Origin: Paenibacillus taihuensis
GTDB taxonomy: Bacteria > Bacillota > Bacilli > Paenibacillales > Paenibacillaceae
Reading direction: 5' to 3'
Length of the DNA: 64,000 nucleotides
Assembly (NCBI RefSeq): GCF_003386535.1
Contig: NZ_QTTN01000007.1
Coordinates: 62,001-126,000, forward strand
Every line of letters starts with the position of its first letter. The first letter of the stretch is position 1. The position numbers were made by a program, and so were the translations under genes. The notes beneath the pieces are model-generated. The model saw nothing but the letters and a program-made list of their open reading frames with translations. It was not told where the DNA came from and did no database searches. Positions 44,080 through 53,396 of this stretch are shown here, one piece after another.

Positions 44080-45257
44080 TTAATAATCTCCTTGTCGTTA
44101 AACTGCAGTGGCGGACCTGCCATGCCGGATCCCAGGATGGACAACTGAACGGCAACGGAAACTTCCGCTTCAGGAAACTTGTCCTCCCAACTGTTCTGAA
44201 GCTGCTTCCATAGTTTCGGATGCTCTCGGTACAGTTCTTGCCCGATGCCAAGACTATCGGCCCGATACTTCTTCTGAAGCTGCGAGATGAGATGGCGGAC
44301 TTGCTCTTCTATAGATTTCTCCAGCACTTGTTCAACGAGCGCTCGATTCTTCGGTCTGCTGACATCCAGATGGGTGTTATTCTCCACAATGCTCCCCTTG
44401 CCTTGCAGCTTCAGCTTCACTTTAACCTTGTCCCCTTGTACCTCTGTAACCATTCTCCGTTTCGTTGCGTTAAGAACGATGCCCACTATTCCTTGTCCAT
44501 TCGGCAGAACGGCATTAATACGCCCTTGCTTCATCCGATCCGCTGCCCAGAGGAAACCGCTTGTTTCGTTACCGTTTAATATTCCGACGAGTTTGGCGTC
44601 TTTAAATATCGCCGTCCCGGCTTGCCTGTACAACTCGTTGCGCTTCTCTCCCCCTTGTGGATTCACTTCCGGCTCTATGACACCCATCACCGGACTAATC
44701 CCCTGGCTTGATGCAGATATATAGTAGTCTCTCAGCGTAACGGCCACTTCCGTATCCAATCCTTCCAGTTCCTTGATGGACTCCACCGACACTTGCTCGA
44801 AGGGATATCTGGTCTCAAGAATTCGCTTTCCCTCTCCGCCTTTTACAACCATGATGTATGTTCTTAACCGCTGCCTGGGATCATGGGCGAATACGTCAAG
44901 TACATCGTTAATGCCACGCCGTCCCAGAGATTCACCGATGAAAATAACGCTGCGATGAGCAGTAAACAACCGCCGGGAGCTCTTCTTCTGTATAAGCTCG
45001 AACGCCTCGCTCGCATTGCTGCCCTCGGCAGAGAGGACAAAGAATTTCTCCTGTTGGCCGGTATCTCCGCTTCCAGTCCCGCCCTGAGGAATGGCGATTT
45101 GGATCGATAAGATGTATTTCCCACTCTTCGATAAGTCGAATGCGGAGCCTGTGATGAACGCCAGGTCATTGATCTCCGTACGGTCCCAGCAGCCGCTCAA
45201 CAGCAGCAAATTGGCGAGCAGACCAAGGCAAAGTAGTTGTTTCATGAGATGTTTCAT
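44076..45257 (-). CDS. GerAC-type lipoprotein subunit (receptor 1)
   Basis: A 393-residue lipoprotein of the Ger(x)C family. Signal peptide with lipobox LLLSGCWDRTEINDLAF (Cys23), the universally conserved GCWD start. The family motifs GMSG-like SPVMGVIEPEVN, GFLWAADRMKQG and the C-terminal LGIGQELYREHPKLWKQLQNSWEDKFPE are seen. It is anchored on the outer face of the spore inner membrane. It follows the GerAA-like gene by 15 bases. Confidence 0.92.
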   Translation of the reverse strand: MKHLMKQLLCLGLLANLLLLSGCWDRTEINDLAFITGSAFDLSKSGKYILSIQIAIPQGGTGSGDTGQQEKFFVLSAEGSNASEAFELIQKKSSRRLFTAHRSVIFIGESLGRRGINDVLDVFAHDPRQRLRTYIMVVKGGEGKRILETRYPFEQVSVESIKELEGLDTEVAVTLRDYYISASSQGISPVMGVIEPEVNPQGGEKRNELYRQAGTAIFKDAKLVGILNGNETSGFLWAADRMKQGRINAVLPNGQGIVGIVLNATKRRMVTEVQGDKVKVKLKLQGKGSIVENNTHLDVSRPKNRALVEQVLEKSIEEQVRHLISQLQKKYRADSLGIGQELYREHPKLWKQLQNSWEDKFPEAEVSVAVQLSILGSGMAGPPLQFNDKEIIK

Positions 45258-45272
45258 GAGACGAGTTCCTTT

Positions 45273-46775
45273 CTATTCCGAAGGGGGTCGGAGAGTCCTT
45301 GCCCAGATCGGCGAACGAATCACGATATCCTTCAAGCTGCTTAGAGAGACTGGCGTAAAATAAGGAACGCCGAATGAGCGCAGCGACGAGACATGCAGGA
45401 GGATGGCAATGAAGCCAAGCACGATGCCGTAAAGTCCTAAGGTGCCCGCCAGAAATAACATCGGAAAGCGCAGCAATCGAATTCCGTTGGCGAAGCTGTA
45501 TCTTGGTATTGTGAACGCCGCGATCCCTGTGATGGACACGATGATGACGACCGGAGCCGAGATGATTCCCGCCTGGACAGCTGCCTGCCCGATGACGAGA
45601 GCGCCGACGATGCTGACAGCTTGACCGATCTGTTTCGGCAATCGTATTCCAGCTTCTCGCAGCGCTTCAAAAATGATTTCCATGAGCAGCGCTTCGATCA
45701 ACGCCGGGAAAGGGACCGCTTCTCTTGCAGAAGCGATGCTAAGCACGAGATTCGTCGGAATCATTTCCTGGTGGAAAGTCGTAATCGCTACATAGAGAGG
45801 CGGAGCGAATATCGCAATGAAGATGAATAGAAAGCGGATCCAGCGCACGAAGGTTGCGATCGGCCAGCGCACATAATAATCTTCGCTTGCTTGAAGTCCT
45901 GCCCACAGCGTCATCGGAGCGATGAGCACGAACGGAGTGTTGTCAACGAGGATGGAAACTCTCCCCTCAAGCAGCTCTGCGGCAACGACGTCCGGACGTT
46001 CTGTACTATGTATTTGTGGAAATGGCGAGTAAGGCAAATCCTCGATGAATTCTTCCACATACCCGGAATCGAGAATGCCATCAATTTGAATGCGATTAAC
46101 ACGTTTCTTTATTTCGTCAATTAATGAAGCATCTGCTACTCCGGCGATGTAAGCGATAACGACTTGTGTTTGAGTAAGCTCACCTAATGTGACGGATTCC
46201 ATCTTGAGCCGAGGCGTCTTCATCCGATTGCGCAGTAGCCCCATGTTCGTCATGACGTTCTCAACAAAACCGTCACGCGGGCCGCGGATGACCGGTTCGG
46301 AAGAAGGCTCTTCAAGGCTGCGCTGTTTCGTTCCGTTTGCTTTCACCATCATCGCCGCTGGCTCTGCTTGAGCAAGCACAATGGCATACCCGTTAAGCAG
46401 CTGACGAACGATGTCTTTCATGTTAGTGGTGACTTCGATGGTTCCAGCAGAGAGGAAGGTCTCCGCAAATTCTTCGAGCGGAAGCTTCTTCTCGGCCTGC
46501 AGCGATATCATCGATTTCAGAATGTGATCGTCAATGACCTCTTCATTGACAAGACTGGATAAGAAGATGACCAGCCACTCCATAGTCTCGACGGCACCGC
46601 TCGCATGACGAACTTTACGAAACACAATGTCCGAGCAATGCTCGAAAATCGTATGGAGCGCTTGCTCATTTTGGTTCAAATCCGATGATACCTGTATGTT
46701 GACGTCGAGCTCTGGCATTGCAGGCTCTCCTATGCGCCTCGGCTGCAATCGCATCCATTTCCTCAATCGTTTCAT
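45273..46775 (-). CDS. GerAA-type germinant receptor subunit (receptor 1)
   Basis: A 500-residue Ger(x)A protein. The hydrophilic N-terminal domain is followed by the conserved SSEPVIRGPRDGFVENVMTNMGLLRNRMKTPRLKMES, TERPDVVAAELLEGRVSILVDNTPFVLIAP and a five-helix membrane domain including PPLYVAITTFHQEMIPTNLVLSIASAREAVPFPALIEALLMEIIFEALREAGIRLPK. The A subunit forms ion-conducting oligomers of the receptor. It has an excellent RBS (GGGAGGACGAC). First gene of the A-C-D minus-strand operon. Confidence 0.94.
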   Translation of the reverse strand: MKRLRKWMRLQPRRIGEPAMPELDVNIQVSSDLNQNEQALHTIFEHCSDIVFRKVRHASGAVETMEWLVIFLSSLVNEEVIDDHILKSMISLQAEKKLPLEEFAETFLSAGTIEVTTNMKDIVRQLLNGYAIVLAQAEPAAMMVKANGTKQRSLEEPSSEPVIRGPRDGFVENVMTNMGLLRNRMKTPRLKMESVTLGELTQTQVVIAYIAGVADASLIDEIKKRVNRIQIDGILDSGYVEEFIEDLPYSPFPQIHSTERPDVVAAELLEGRVSILVDNTPFVLIAPMTLWAGLQASEDYYVRWPIATFVRWIRFLFIFIAIFAPPLYVAITTFHQEMIPTNLVLSIASAREAVPFPALIEALLMEIIFEALREAGIRLPKQIGQAVSIVGALVIGQAAVQAGIISAPVVIIVSITGIAAFTIPRYSFANGIRLLRFPMLFLAGTLGLYGIVLGFIAILLHVSSLRSFGVPYFTPVSLSSLKDIVIRSPIWARTLRPPSE

Positions 46776-46859
46776 GTCGTCCTCCCTGCCTTACCCTGCA
46801 TGATCGGATATGTCATTTTCCCCTTGTGAAAAAGAACTTATTCGAATGGAACAAGAAAA

Positions 46860-46880
46860 AGCCCGCGGAAACCGTGGACT
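46860..46880 (-). terminator. Terminator of the MFS efflux gene
   Basis: On the minus strand AGTCCACGG pairs with CCGCGGGCT (one mismatch and one G-U pair), followed by TTTTTC. It lies 33 bases after the MFS stop codon and before the GerAA-like gene. Confidence 0.6.
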
Positions 46881-46913
46881 TATCGCCTGTTATCTGATTG
46901 TAGCTCAAGCAGC

Positions 46914-48236
46914 TCAGGCTGCCTGAACCTTCGCAAATTTACGGTAAAGCCAAGCACTTATGATGGACACCATTGAGATGACTGTTAGACCCCAGATGAT
47001 ATTATCGAATGCACGAACCTGCGGCAAGGATTGCTGCCATACGAGCGCGCTGCCCGAAAGCGCAACCCCGAATGCTCCGCTGAAGAACTGCAGCAATTGG
47101 AACAGCCCCATGCCAGAGCCTACGCGCTCCTTCGGAAGCATGCGTGACAGCTCATTCGAGACCGCACTGCTTATTGCAGTGAAGCTTACGCTTATCAAGA
47201 TGTACACGATAGCCACTTCGAAATACGAATACTTCGCAGTCAACGCCATCAGAATGATTGAAATAAGCAGCATGAGCGGTGCGTAACGAATCAGACCTTT
47301 GTTGCCATAACGGTCGATAATGAGACCAACTCGGTTCGATACGACCATCGCAAGAATCGCGCCAGGGAACAGAACAAGTCCGGAACCGCCTGGATTCAAG
47401 CTAAAGACATGTGACAGAAGCTGCGGTGCGATGAACAAGAACGAGAAGCTGACCATATAAGCGCCAATACCGATCCCGACAAGCGTCAAATACCGTCTTT
47501 CGCGGAATAATGCTGGCATCACGAATGGATTGGCTGCAGTGCGAATCCGGATGGCGAATAGAATTAAGACGACCAACCCGGCAATCAAGGCGATGAAGCT
47601 TTTGTTCGTCAGGAATAGAAGCAAGCCTGTTGTCCCGCTGCCCAGCAGAATCGCACCGATGAAGTCGAACGAACCGCTTGTAGCCTTCTCTCGAGGCAGC
47701 ATGAAGTAGAAGAATGGAATGAGAACCAGATTAAGACCCGTAATACCGAACAGGAAGTGCCAGCCTAAATACTGAACGACGAAACCGCCAACGACAGGGC
47801 CAAGTCCAAGACCGAGTGAGATGGATGAGAGTACGCCTGACATCGCCCGTCCTCTGCGGGACACAGGGATATACCGGGTCAAGAGCACCATGCCAAGGGA
47901 CGGAATTGCGCCTGCACCCGCTGCTTGTATGAGTCTTGCACCAAGCAGTACATCGAATCCATTGCTGAATATTCCTATGACCGATCCGATACTAATCAAT
48001 AAAAGTGCTGCCGTGAACAGCTTATGGATTGGAATAAAATCCGATAGCCGGCTGTACGTAATCGATGCGATCGCGAAAACAATCGAATAACCGGTAACAA
48101 TCCATGACGTCGTAGATGGGCTAAGCGCAAACTGCCCCGCAACCTTCGGAAGCGCCAAATTGAACATCATCGTGTTCATAATGACAAGCACGATTGTTAT
48201 GCCAAGTATCGTTCTTATAGATTTTTCATTATTCAT
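46914..48236 (-). CDS. MFS drug efflux transporter (TetA/Tet(L)-like, DHA family)
   Basis: A 440-residue transporter with multiple helices. The N-terminal MNTMMFNLALPKVAGQFALSPSTTSWIVTGYSIVFAIASITYSRLSD fits motif D1 of DHA efflux pumps, and GMVLLTRYIPVSRRGRAMSGVLSSISLGLGLGPVVGG matches the antiporter motif C. The start MNNEKS is chosen because GGAGGGATTAAGTG precedes it. A 14-bp perfect palindrome lies between it and the TetR gene, so it is probably repressed by that regulator. Confidence 0.88.
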   Translation of the reverse strand: MNNEKSIRTILGITIVLVIMNTMMFNLALPKVAGQFALSPSTTSWIVTGYSIVFAIASITYSRLSDFIPIHKLFTAALLLISIGSVIGIFSNGFDVLLGARLIQAAGAGAIPSLGMVLLTRYIPVSRRGRAMSGVLSSISLGLGLGPVVGGFVVQYLGWHFLFGITGLNLVLIPFFYFMLPREKATSGSFDFIGAILLGSGTTGLLLFLTNKSFIALIAGLVVLILFAIRIRTAANPFVMPALFRERRYLTLVGIGIGAYMVSFSFLFIAPQLLSHVFSLNPGGSGLVLFPGAILAMVVSNRVGLIIDRYGNKGLIRYAPLMLLISIILMALTAKYSYFEVAIVYILISVSFTAISSAVSNELSRMLPKERVGSGMGLFQLLQFFSGAFGVALSGSALVWQQSLPQVRAFDNIIWGLTVISMVSIISAWLYRKFAKVQAA

Positions 48237-48264
48237 AACACTTAATCCCTCCACCCCTAATTTG

Positions 48265-48278
48265 AGAACGATCGTTCT
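48265..48278. promoter_or_regulatory. TetR operator in front of the MFS gene
   Basis: AGAACGATCGTTCT is a perfect 14-bp palindrome, 29 bases before the MFS start codon. The same TTGAGAACGATCG half-site recurs upstream of the regulator at 48918-48931. Confidence 0.72.
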
Positions 48279-48296
48279 AGAATTAACATCATAAAA

Positions 48297-48881
48297 TTAG
48301 CGTGTCTTTAGAACCGACATCGTCATATCCACAATATGGTTTAGTTTGTCTCTATCTTCGGTTGTTTTGACCATCACTCGCAGCCCGGTCAACGCATTGA
48401 CGAAATACGATGCCAACCAATCGGCGTTTAAACTGGCAGCAATTTCTCCAGTATGCTGACCTGCTTCAATCAGCTCGCGAACATATATCTCTGTACGGTT
48501 CAGGCGTTGATTAACCATTTCTCTGCATTCGCTGTCATGCGTGGAGAGCTCGACAGCCGTATTCACGATAAAGCAGCCTCTCGGAGAATCGTCTTCTCTC
48601 TGTCTCACCGTTCTCTCGAACATGGAGCGAATCGCATCAATTGGTGATTTCTCCTGTTCCTGGCTCACGACATAACGATGAGCGATCATCTGATCATAAC
48701 GTTGCAATGCTTTCATAAACAGCGAATGCTTGTCTCCGAACGTGTCGTACAAACTGCGCTTATGAATGCCCATATGCTCAACAAGATCGGACATCGATGT
48801 CTTCTCGTAGCCTTGCTCCCAGAACAGATCCACCGCTTTAAGCAGTACGGCATCTTCGTCGAATTCTTTCGCTCTTGCCAT
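48297..48881 (-). CDS. TetR-family repressor of the MFS pump
   Basis: A 194-residue protein with the helix-turn-helix LKAVDLFWEQGYEKTSMSDLVEHMGIHKRSLYDTFGDKHSLF and a helical ligand domain of the TetR_C type (YxaF/LmrA-like). It sits 60 bases upstream of the MFS gene on the same strand, with palindromes before each gene. Derepression by a toxic compound pumped out by the MFS protein is the expected logic. Confidence 0.9.
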   Translation of the reverse strand: MARAKEFDEDAVLLKAVDLFWEQGYEKTSMSDLVEHMGIHKRSLYDTFGDKHSLFMKALQRYDQMIAHRYVVSQEQEKSPIDAIRSMFERTVRQREDDSPRGCFIVNTAVELSTHDSECREMVNQRLNRTEIYVRELIEAGQHTGEIAASLNADWLASYFVNALTGLRVMVKTTEDRDKLNHIVDMTMSVLKTR

Positions 48882-48917
48882 CGCAGGTCCCCCGCTTTCG
48901 ACTTGATCTTAACATAT

Positions 48918-48931
48918 TGAGAACGATCGGT
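48918..48931. promoter_or_regulatory. Second, imperfect TetR operator
   Basis: TTGAGAACGATCGG shares 13 of 14 bases with the region around the operator at 48265. The other half of the palindrome is degenerate. It lies 37 bases before the TetR start, fitting autoregulation. Confidence 0.5.
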
Positions 48932-48970
48932 AAAGAATAATGTTTGACAGCTTGTCCAAGGGAAAATATG

Positions 48971-49000
48971 TCATAACAACGGGACGATTCGGACATAATG
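48971..49000 (+). promoter_or_regulatory. Possible forespore (sigma-G-like) promoter of receptor operon 2
   Basis: TCATAA, a 17-base spacer and CATAATG resemble the sigma-G consensus (TGAATA - CATACTA), as expected for ger operons. A sigma-A-like TTGACA-N17-TATGTC lies immediately upstream (48944-48972), so the assignment is tentative. Confidence 0.38.
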
Positions 49001-49058
49001 TAAGCGATGCTGCTTTAATTTAAGACTTCATATCAACATTCACATAAGGAGAATGCCT

Positions 49059-50369
49059 GTGTTTACCTTGGATGCTGTAAAGGTCCACTTCTCTACAAAT
49101 CCCGATTTTGTTCTCAGCCGGATTCATATTGGTGATGAAGTCATCTCCGTCACAGGACTGAAGTCGTTGATTAACTTCCCGCAATCGGTCCATTTGCTCC
49201 GCGAGCCGCTGCTTGCGTTAGAACCATTCACGGTTCAGAAGCTCGTCGAGATGGGACAAGAACTGCCTGCAAGCTCCGACCGAATCATTGATGAAATCCT
49301 GAATGGCATGTTAATTGCCGTTCATGACGCTACTGATGTTTGTATTAGTATCATTCCCGTCCCGCAGTCGCTTAGCCGTTCCATCTCGAATCCACTTACG
49401 GAGAATAATGTACGCGGCTCGAGCTCTGCATTCAACGAGGACATCGACACGAATCTCGGGTTGCTCCGTAAACATGTCAATTCAAGCGAGCTGCAAATTA
49501 ATCACTACTCGTGCGGAAGCATGACGAAGAACACCGTCACGCTTTGCTTTCTGAATCAGAGCATCGACCCCAACCTGCTGCATTCGATCACTCAATTGCT
49601 TGAATCCGGAGCGAATTCTGACCTTTCAACGTTGAAAGATCTGTCGAAGCTATTTAAATTCCCCCTTCTCACGCTCGTAAGCTCCTATTTGGTATCCGAG
49701 CTGCCGCAGACGGCGTCCCGTGCTTTGAAGGATGGGAAAGTCGTCATTTTTATCGAACGGCTTCCTTTCGCCATTATTTTGCCAAGCTTGATCTCAGATA
49801 TGTTCATGACGGAGGACGATCTGAACCATCCCATGATTTATTCGGTACTACTTCGTTCATTGCGTGTAATCGGTGCACTAATGACATTAATGGCGCCGGG
49901 ATTGTACGTCGCGATCGTTTCCGTGAATCCGGATGTGCTTCGCTTCGAGCTCGCGCATACAATCGCCATAAGCCGGTTGGATGTGCCTTATCCCGCAATT
50001 ATCGAAGCATTGCTGCTGCTGCTCATTCTTGAGCTGATTATGGAAGCGATCATCAGACTTCCTTCCAGCATCGGTCCGACAGTCACGATGGTTGGCGGAA
50101 TCGTACTGGGTGAGGCCGTGGTGCAAGCCAAGCTGGTAAGCAGCTTGCTCATTATTGTCCTTGCAGCCGTCACCATCGCGAATGCGACTGTCGTCGGCTT
50201 CCAGAACTCTTATTTAATCCGTTTGTTAAAATACTTGCTGCTTTTTCTGTCGGCTCTGTTCGGGGTGACGGGCTTGCTCGCCGGAATTGTCATTATCTGT
50301 GCGTACTTGTCCAGCTTGACAACGCTCGGGGTACCTTATTTGCAGCTAAAACAGCCAAAGGGTGAATAA
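49059..50369 (+). CDS. Divergent GerAA-type germinant receptor subunit (receptor 2)
   Basis: A 436-residue Ger(x)A-like protein. The membrane part is recognisable (MTLMAPGLYVAIVSVNPDVLRFELAHTIAISRLDVPYPAIIEALLLLLILELIMEAIIRLPSSIG). The N-terminal domain is shorter and far from consensus: the usual VIRGP and ERPDVV motifs are replaced by NNVRGSSSAFNEDIDTNLGLLRKHV and SELPQTASRALKDGKVVIFIERLPFAII. A GTG start with AAGGAG 7 bases upstream is used; an ATG two codons earlier is too close to it. First gene of an A-B-C operon, divergent from the TetR gene. Confidence 0.88.
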   Translation: MFTLDAVKVHFSTNPDFVLSRIHIGDEVISVTGLKSLINFPQSVHLLREPLLALEPFTVQKLVEMGQELPASSDRIIDEILNGMLIAVHDATDVCISIIPVPQSLSRSISNPLTENNVRGSSSAFNEDIDTNLGLLRKHVNSSELQINHYSCGSMTKNTVTLCFLNQSIDPNLLHSITQLLESGANSDLSTLKDLSKLFKFPLLTLVSSYLVSELPQTASRALKDGKVVIFIERLPFAIILPSLISDMFMTEDDLNHPMIYSVLLRSLRVIGALMTLMAPGLYVAIVSVNPDVLRFELAHTIAISRLDVPYPAIIEALLLLLILELIMEAIIRLPSSIGPTVTMVGGIVLGEAVVQAKLVSSLLIIVLAAVTIANATVVGFQNSYLIRLLKYLLLFLSALFGVTGLLAGIVIICAYLSSLTTLGVPYLQLKQPKGE

Positions 50370-50371
50370 CG

Positions 50372-51466
50372 ATGACCAACTCTTTCAATGTCACACTCGC
50401 GTACATCATTACGCATATCGGATTAATCTTCTTCATCTATCCGACCGACGTGATTGAGAGCACAAGTCAGTCGCATTGGATGCCTGTGGTAACGGCTTTT
50501 ATCTTCCATCTGGTCATTGTCTTTACCTATTTGAAAGGGCTCAGCTATTTCGAAGGGCGAAATCTTGTGATGATCATGACAAACAGACATCCATTGCTCG
50601 CTTGGCTTACACTGCTTCCTGTTCTGCTCTATTTACTTGACGTCATTATCTTAATGGTTCGGGCCAATGCCGAGATTATCTCGATTGTATGTCTCGCCAA
50701 TACGCCCCTCTGGATGCTCATGCTGCTCATGCTGCTCATTCCAGGTTATATGGTCATCAGAGGAAATGTAAAAAGCCTGCTGCGATTAGCGCTGCTGATC
50801 AGTTTCCTGTTTGCACTGCCATGTTTGTTTGTTATATCGGCATCCTTTCAAAATATCGACTGGCGTTATGTGCTTCCGTTAATCCCCCGCAGAGAAGCCT
50901 TTAATTATCTGGCTCATCCTTCTTTCTACAAGAGCCTGTTCGCATTTACCGGCGTATTCCTGCTGCTGGGGTACTTTCCATCATTCGCCAAAGTAAAGAT
51001 GAAGTCTATCTTTCTTGGCGGCTTGGTGCTCTTGCCGATGTATCTGATCTCGGTCTACGTTCCCATCTTGACGCTGGGGGAAGAAACGGCGCTGCAGCTT
51101 CAATATCCGTACATATTCGCGGTAGATACCCTCGAGATCGATTGGTTAATGTTCGATCGTGTGACTGTGTTCCTGCTCATGAGTCTCATTGCATTCGGCC
51201 TGCTCTTTATCGGCTTCACTATTTGGCAAATCATGTATACGATTAAATATAGCTTCAAGAAATGGAACTCCACATTGATTGTCTTGATTGTGCTGTTAAT
51301 TGTGTATACCGTATGTCTTTGCATCCCAGATTGGCAGCTCGTGGATCAGTTCTTACAATGGAATACGTTTTTACGTATCTATATTTCGATCGTTACGCCT
51401 TCCATTATTTTCGTCCTTGGCTTAATCCATCACTCAAAAGTAAATCGCGAGTTGAACTCAATATGA
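50372..51466 (+). CDS. GerAB-type permease subunit (receptor 2)
   Basis: A 364-residue ten-helix protein of the spore germination permease family, but much diverged. The hallmark beginning ...ISxxQ is replaced by SFNVTLAYIITHIGLIFFIYPTDV. A conserved hydrophobic profile and the location between the A- and C-type genes identify it. It starts 2 bases after the A-type stop codon and overlaps the C-type gene by 4 bases (ATGA). Confidence 0.85.
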   Translation: MTNSFNVTLAYIITHIGLIFFIYPTDVIESTSQSHWMPVVTAFIFHLVIVFTYLKGLSYFEGRNLVMIMTNRHPLLAWLTLLPVLLYLLDVIILMVRANAEIISIVCLANTPLWMLMLLMLLIPGYMVIRGNVKSLLRLALLISFLFALPCLFVISASFQNIDWRYVLPLIPRREAFNYLAHPSFYKSLFAFTGVFLLLGYFPSFAKVKMKSIFLGGLVLLPMYLISVYVPILTLGEETALQLQYPYIFAVDTLEIDWLMFDRVTVFLLMSLIAFGLLFIGFTIWQIMYTIKYSFKKWNSTLIVLIVLLIVYTVCLCIPDWQLVDQFLQWNTFLRIYISIVTPSIIFVLGLIHHSKVNRELNSI

Positions 51467-52515
51467 AGCCAATTCTTGTTGCCGCAGCCCTTTCCCTGCT
51501 TCTGTTAACCGGCTGCTGGGATAATAAAGACATTAACCACAGAGCTTTGCCGATCGCCATGGGCATCGGTTATAAGAACGGAGACTATACCGTTTACTTG
51601 GACATTCCGAAGGTTAGCGCATCCGAGAAAGGAATAGAAGTTTATTCTGAGCATGGGAAGTCCATTAATGAAGCCATTGACCTAATCAGCATGAATCTCG
51701 AGAGTCAAGTCGACTTGCTCCATCTGAAAGTCATTGTGGTCGATAAGCCGTTCGCGCTGCATGGGCTCGAAGAAGGAATTGCCAGCATCATACGTTCGCG
51801 TTATATCGCGCCTAAAACGGTATTTGTCATCTGTGACCAGCCTCTTGATCGGTTCTTCAAGCGTATCGATGATTCCTCTAACGACGGCAAATCGATCTAT
51901 GATTTCTTCCAAAAGGATGCGGGCTGGAGCCCTCAAATCGCATTCACCCAGGTTTGGAAAATATTCCGAAGCGTCCATTCCTACACGAACGACGTCGTTC
52001 TCCCGATCATTAAGGCCGGCGATACGACCATACTTGAAAGCACAGGCTCTGCCATCATGAAGAATGGCGTTATGGTAGGCCGATTAACGAATGAGCAGAC
52101 CTTGCTATACAATGTTTTTAACGGCGACAATCTGATGGGGAAAATCGAAGTGATGAACCATGCCACTGTGCAAATCGTGAGCAACAGACTCCGCTGCCGC
52201 GGCCGCTTCCAACAAGGCAAGCCGATTCTGAAGAGTACGTTGTACTTGAAGGTCATCATTGTTGATACCACAGGCAACCCTTCGACGGAGAAAATAAAGA
52301 CAGAACTTAAGATCCTAGTTACAGATCGGTTTAATGAGATTTTCAAAATCGTTCGGCGTGACAAAGCAGATATTTTTGGGCTCGGCCAGCATTTTCGCGA
52401 CGATTTCTCCCGGAAGGAGCTGTCTCAGTGGCGCGAGAAATATTTGCCGCAGCTGCAGATCGAGCTTGATGTGAAGACGGTTGTCCGTAATACAGGCAAC
52501 TTGAAGTCACCATAG
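51463..52515 (+). CDS. GerAC-type lipoprotein subunit (receptor 2)
   Basis: A 350-residue lipoprotein. The signal peptide ends in LLLLTGCWDNKDINHRALPIAMGIG (Cys18), with the GCWD motif, and the C-terminal domain keeps DIFGLGQHFRDDFSRKELSQWREKYLPQLQIELDV. It is about 40 residues shorter than its two paralogs here. The ATG overlaps the stop of the permease gene. An earlier in-frame start would lie inside the permease gene and lacks a signal peptide. Confidence 0.88.
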   Translation: MKPILVAAALSLLLLTGCWDNKDINHRALPIAMGIGYKNGDYTVYLDIPKVSASEKGIEVYSEHGKSINEAIDLISMNLESQVDLLHLKVIVVDKPFALHGLEEGIASIIRSRYIAPKTVFVICDQPLDRFFKRIDDSSNDGKSIYDFFQKDAGWSPQIAFTQVWKIFRSVHSYTNDVVLPIIKAGDTTILESTGSAIMKNGVMVGRLTNEQTLLYNVFNGDNLMGKIEVMNHATVQIVSNRLRCRGRFQQGKPILKSTLYLKVIIVDTTGNPSTEKIKTELKILVTDRFNEIFKIVRRDKADIFGLGQHFRDDFSRKELSQWREKYLPQLQIELDVKTVVRNTGNLKSP

Positions 52516-52689
52516 GTATATGCGAAACCCTGGCCAATTGACCAGGGTTTGCTTGACTTGTCTAGCATCGTTGTGCAGCAGCCAGCTGATTCCCGAGATG
52601 ACGAACCATATCCAGGAGTTGAAAAGAAGAAACCAGACAATCCCTTCCGCCGCCAGTTCGAGCAGAAACTCTACTATTGCATCAAGCAT
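52507..52689 (-). CDS. Small hydrophobic protein, 60 aa
   Basis: A 60-residue, mainly hydrophobic protein (MLDAIVEFLLELAAEGIVWFLLFNSWIWFVISGISWLLHND, split here only for description). It has a very good RBS (GGGAGG, 8 bases from ATG) and probably one or two membrane helices. It is convergent with the GerAC-like gene of receptor 2 and overlaps its end by 9 bases. I do not recognise it. A role with the receptor is conceivable because the other two ger loci carry small two-helix proteins, but it is on the opposite strand. Confidence 0.55.
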   Translation of the reverse strand: MLDAIVEFLLELAAEGIVWFLLFNSWIWFVISGISWLLHNDARQVKQTLVNWPGFRIYLW

Positions 52690-52776
52690 GAGGCCTGCCT
52701 CCCGCTTCGTGATCTGATGGTCGCAATAGCGCTACAGTTTCTTCATATGCGATAGATATTCATTTCACGACAACAA

Positions 52777-53253
52777 CTATAGCGTAAGCACCGTAATCTG
52801 CTCGCCGTGTATCACTTCGCCATTGTCGCGGAAGCCGAAGCTTTCATAGAGATTCTTCGCAGGCAGATTCTCTTCTTTATAGGCAATCCAGCAGTACTTG
52901 GCGGGACCTGCCGGGAACGTACGGATGAATGCCATGATGCGTTCCATCGCTTCCCGGCCATATCCTCTTCCTTGGCAGTTCTTATCGATCATTAGTCTTA
53001 GGATGGTGTACCCTTCTTCTGCAACCGAAGGCAGATCATAACTCGTAATCTTGTACGTAATCATGACGAAGCCGACCGGCTTCTCGTCCGCATAGATCGC
53101 GAAAGGGAACGGATGCCCCCCATTCGTGGACAGGACATAGCATGAAGCAACGCTGGACAGATTGGAAGCGACGAAGCGCTTCTGATCCTCGGAAACCTCC
53201 AGATTAAAGATCTCGCGTCTGTTCTCCAGCGTAATCTTACGAAGTGTAATCAT
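52777..53253 (-). CDS. GNAT acetyltransferase (PaiA/BltD-like diamine acetyltransferase type)
   Basis: A 158-residue GNAT protein. The acetyl-CoA loop is QGRGYGREAMERIMAF (about 94-109), with a hydrophobic strand LRLMIDKNCQG before it and NLPAKNLYESFGFRDNGEV near the end. ITLENRREIFNLEVSEDQKRFVASN resembles spermine/spermidine acetyltransferases of the BltD/PaiA group. A polyamine substrate is likely but unproven. RBS GGGAGAG. Confidence 0.85.
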   Translation of the reverse strand: MITLRKITLENRREIFNLEVSEDQKRFVASNLSSVASCYVLSTNGGHPFPFAIYADEKPVGFVMITYKITSYDLPSVAEEGYTILRLMIDKNCQGRGYGREAMERIMAFIRTFPAGPAKYCWIAYKEENLPAKNLYESFGFRDNGEVIHGEQITVLTL

Positions 53254-53396
53254 GCACGTGCTCTCCCTTCAATGCTCGAATTGGTGATGCCGCGGCCGCT
53301 TCATAAAGATACAATTATCACTGAGAAAGATATAGACTTATTCGGAATTTTTTTATAGACTATTATGTATCCATGTCATTTTTAGCGATAACAAAT

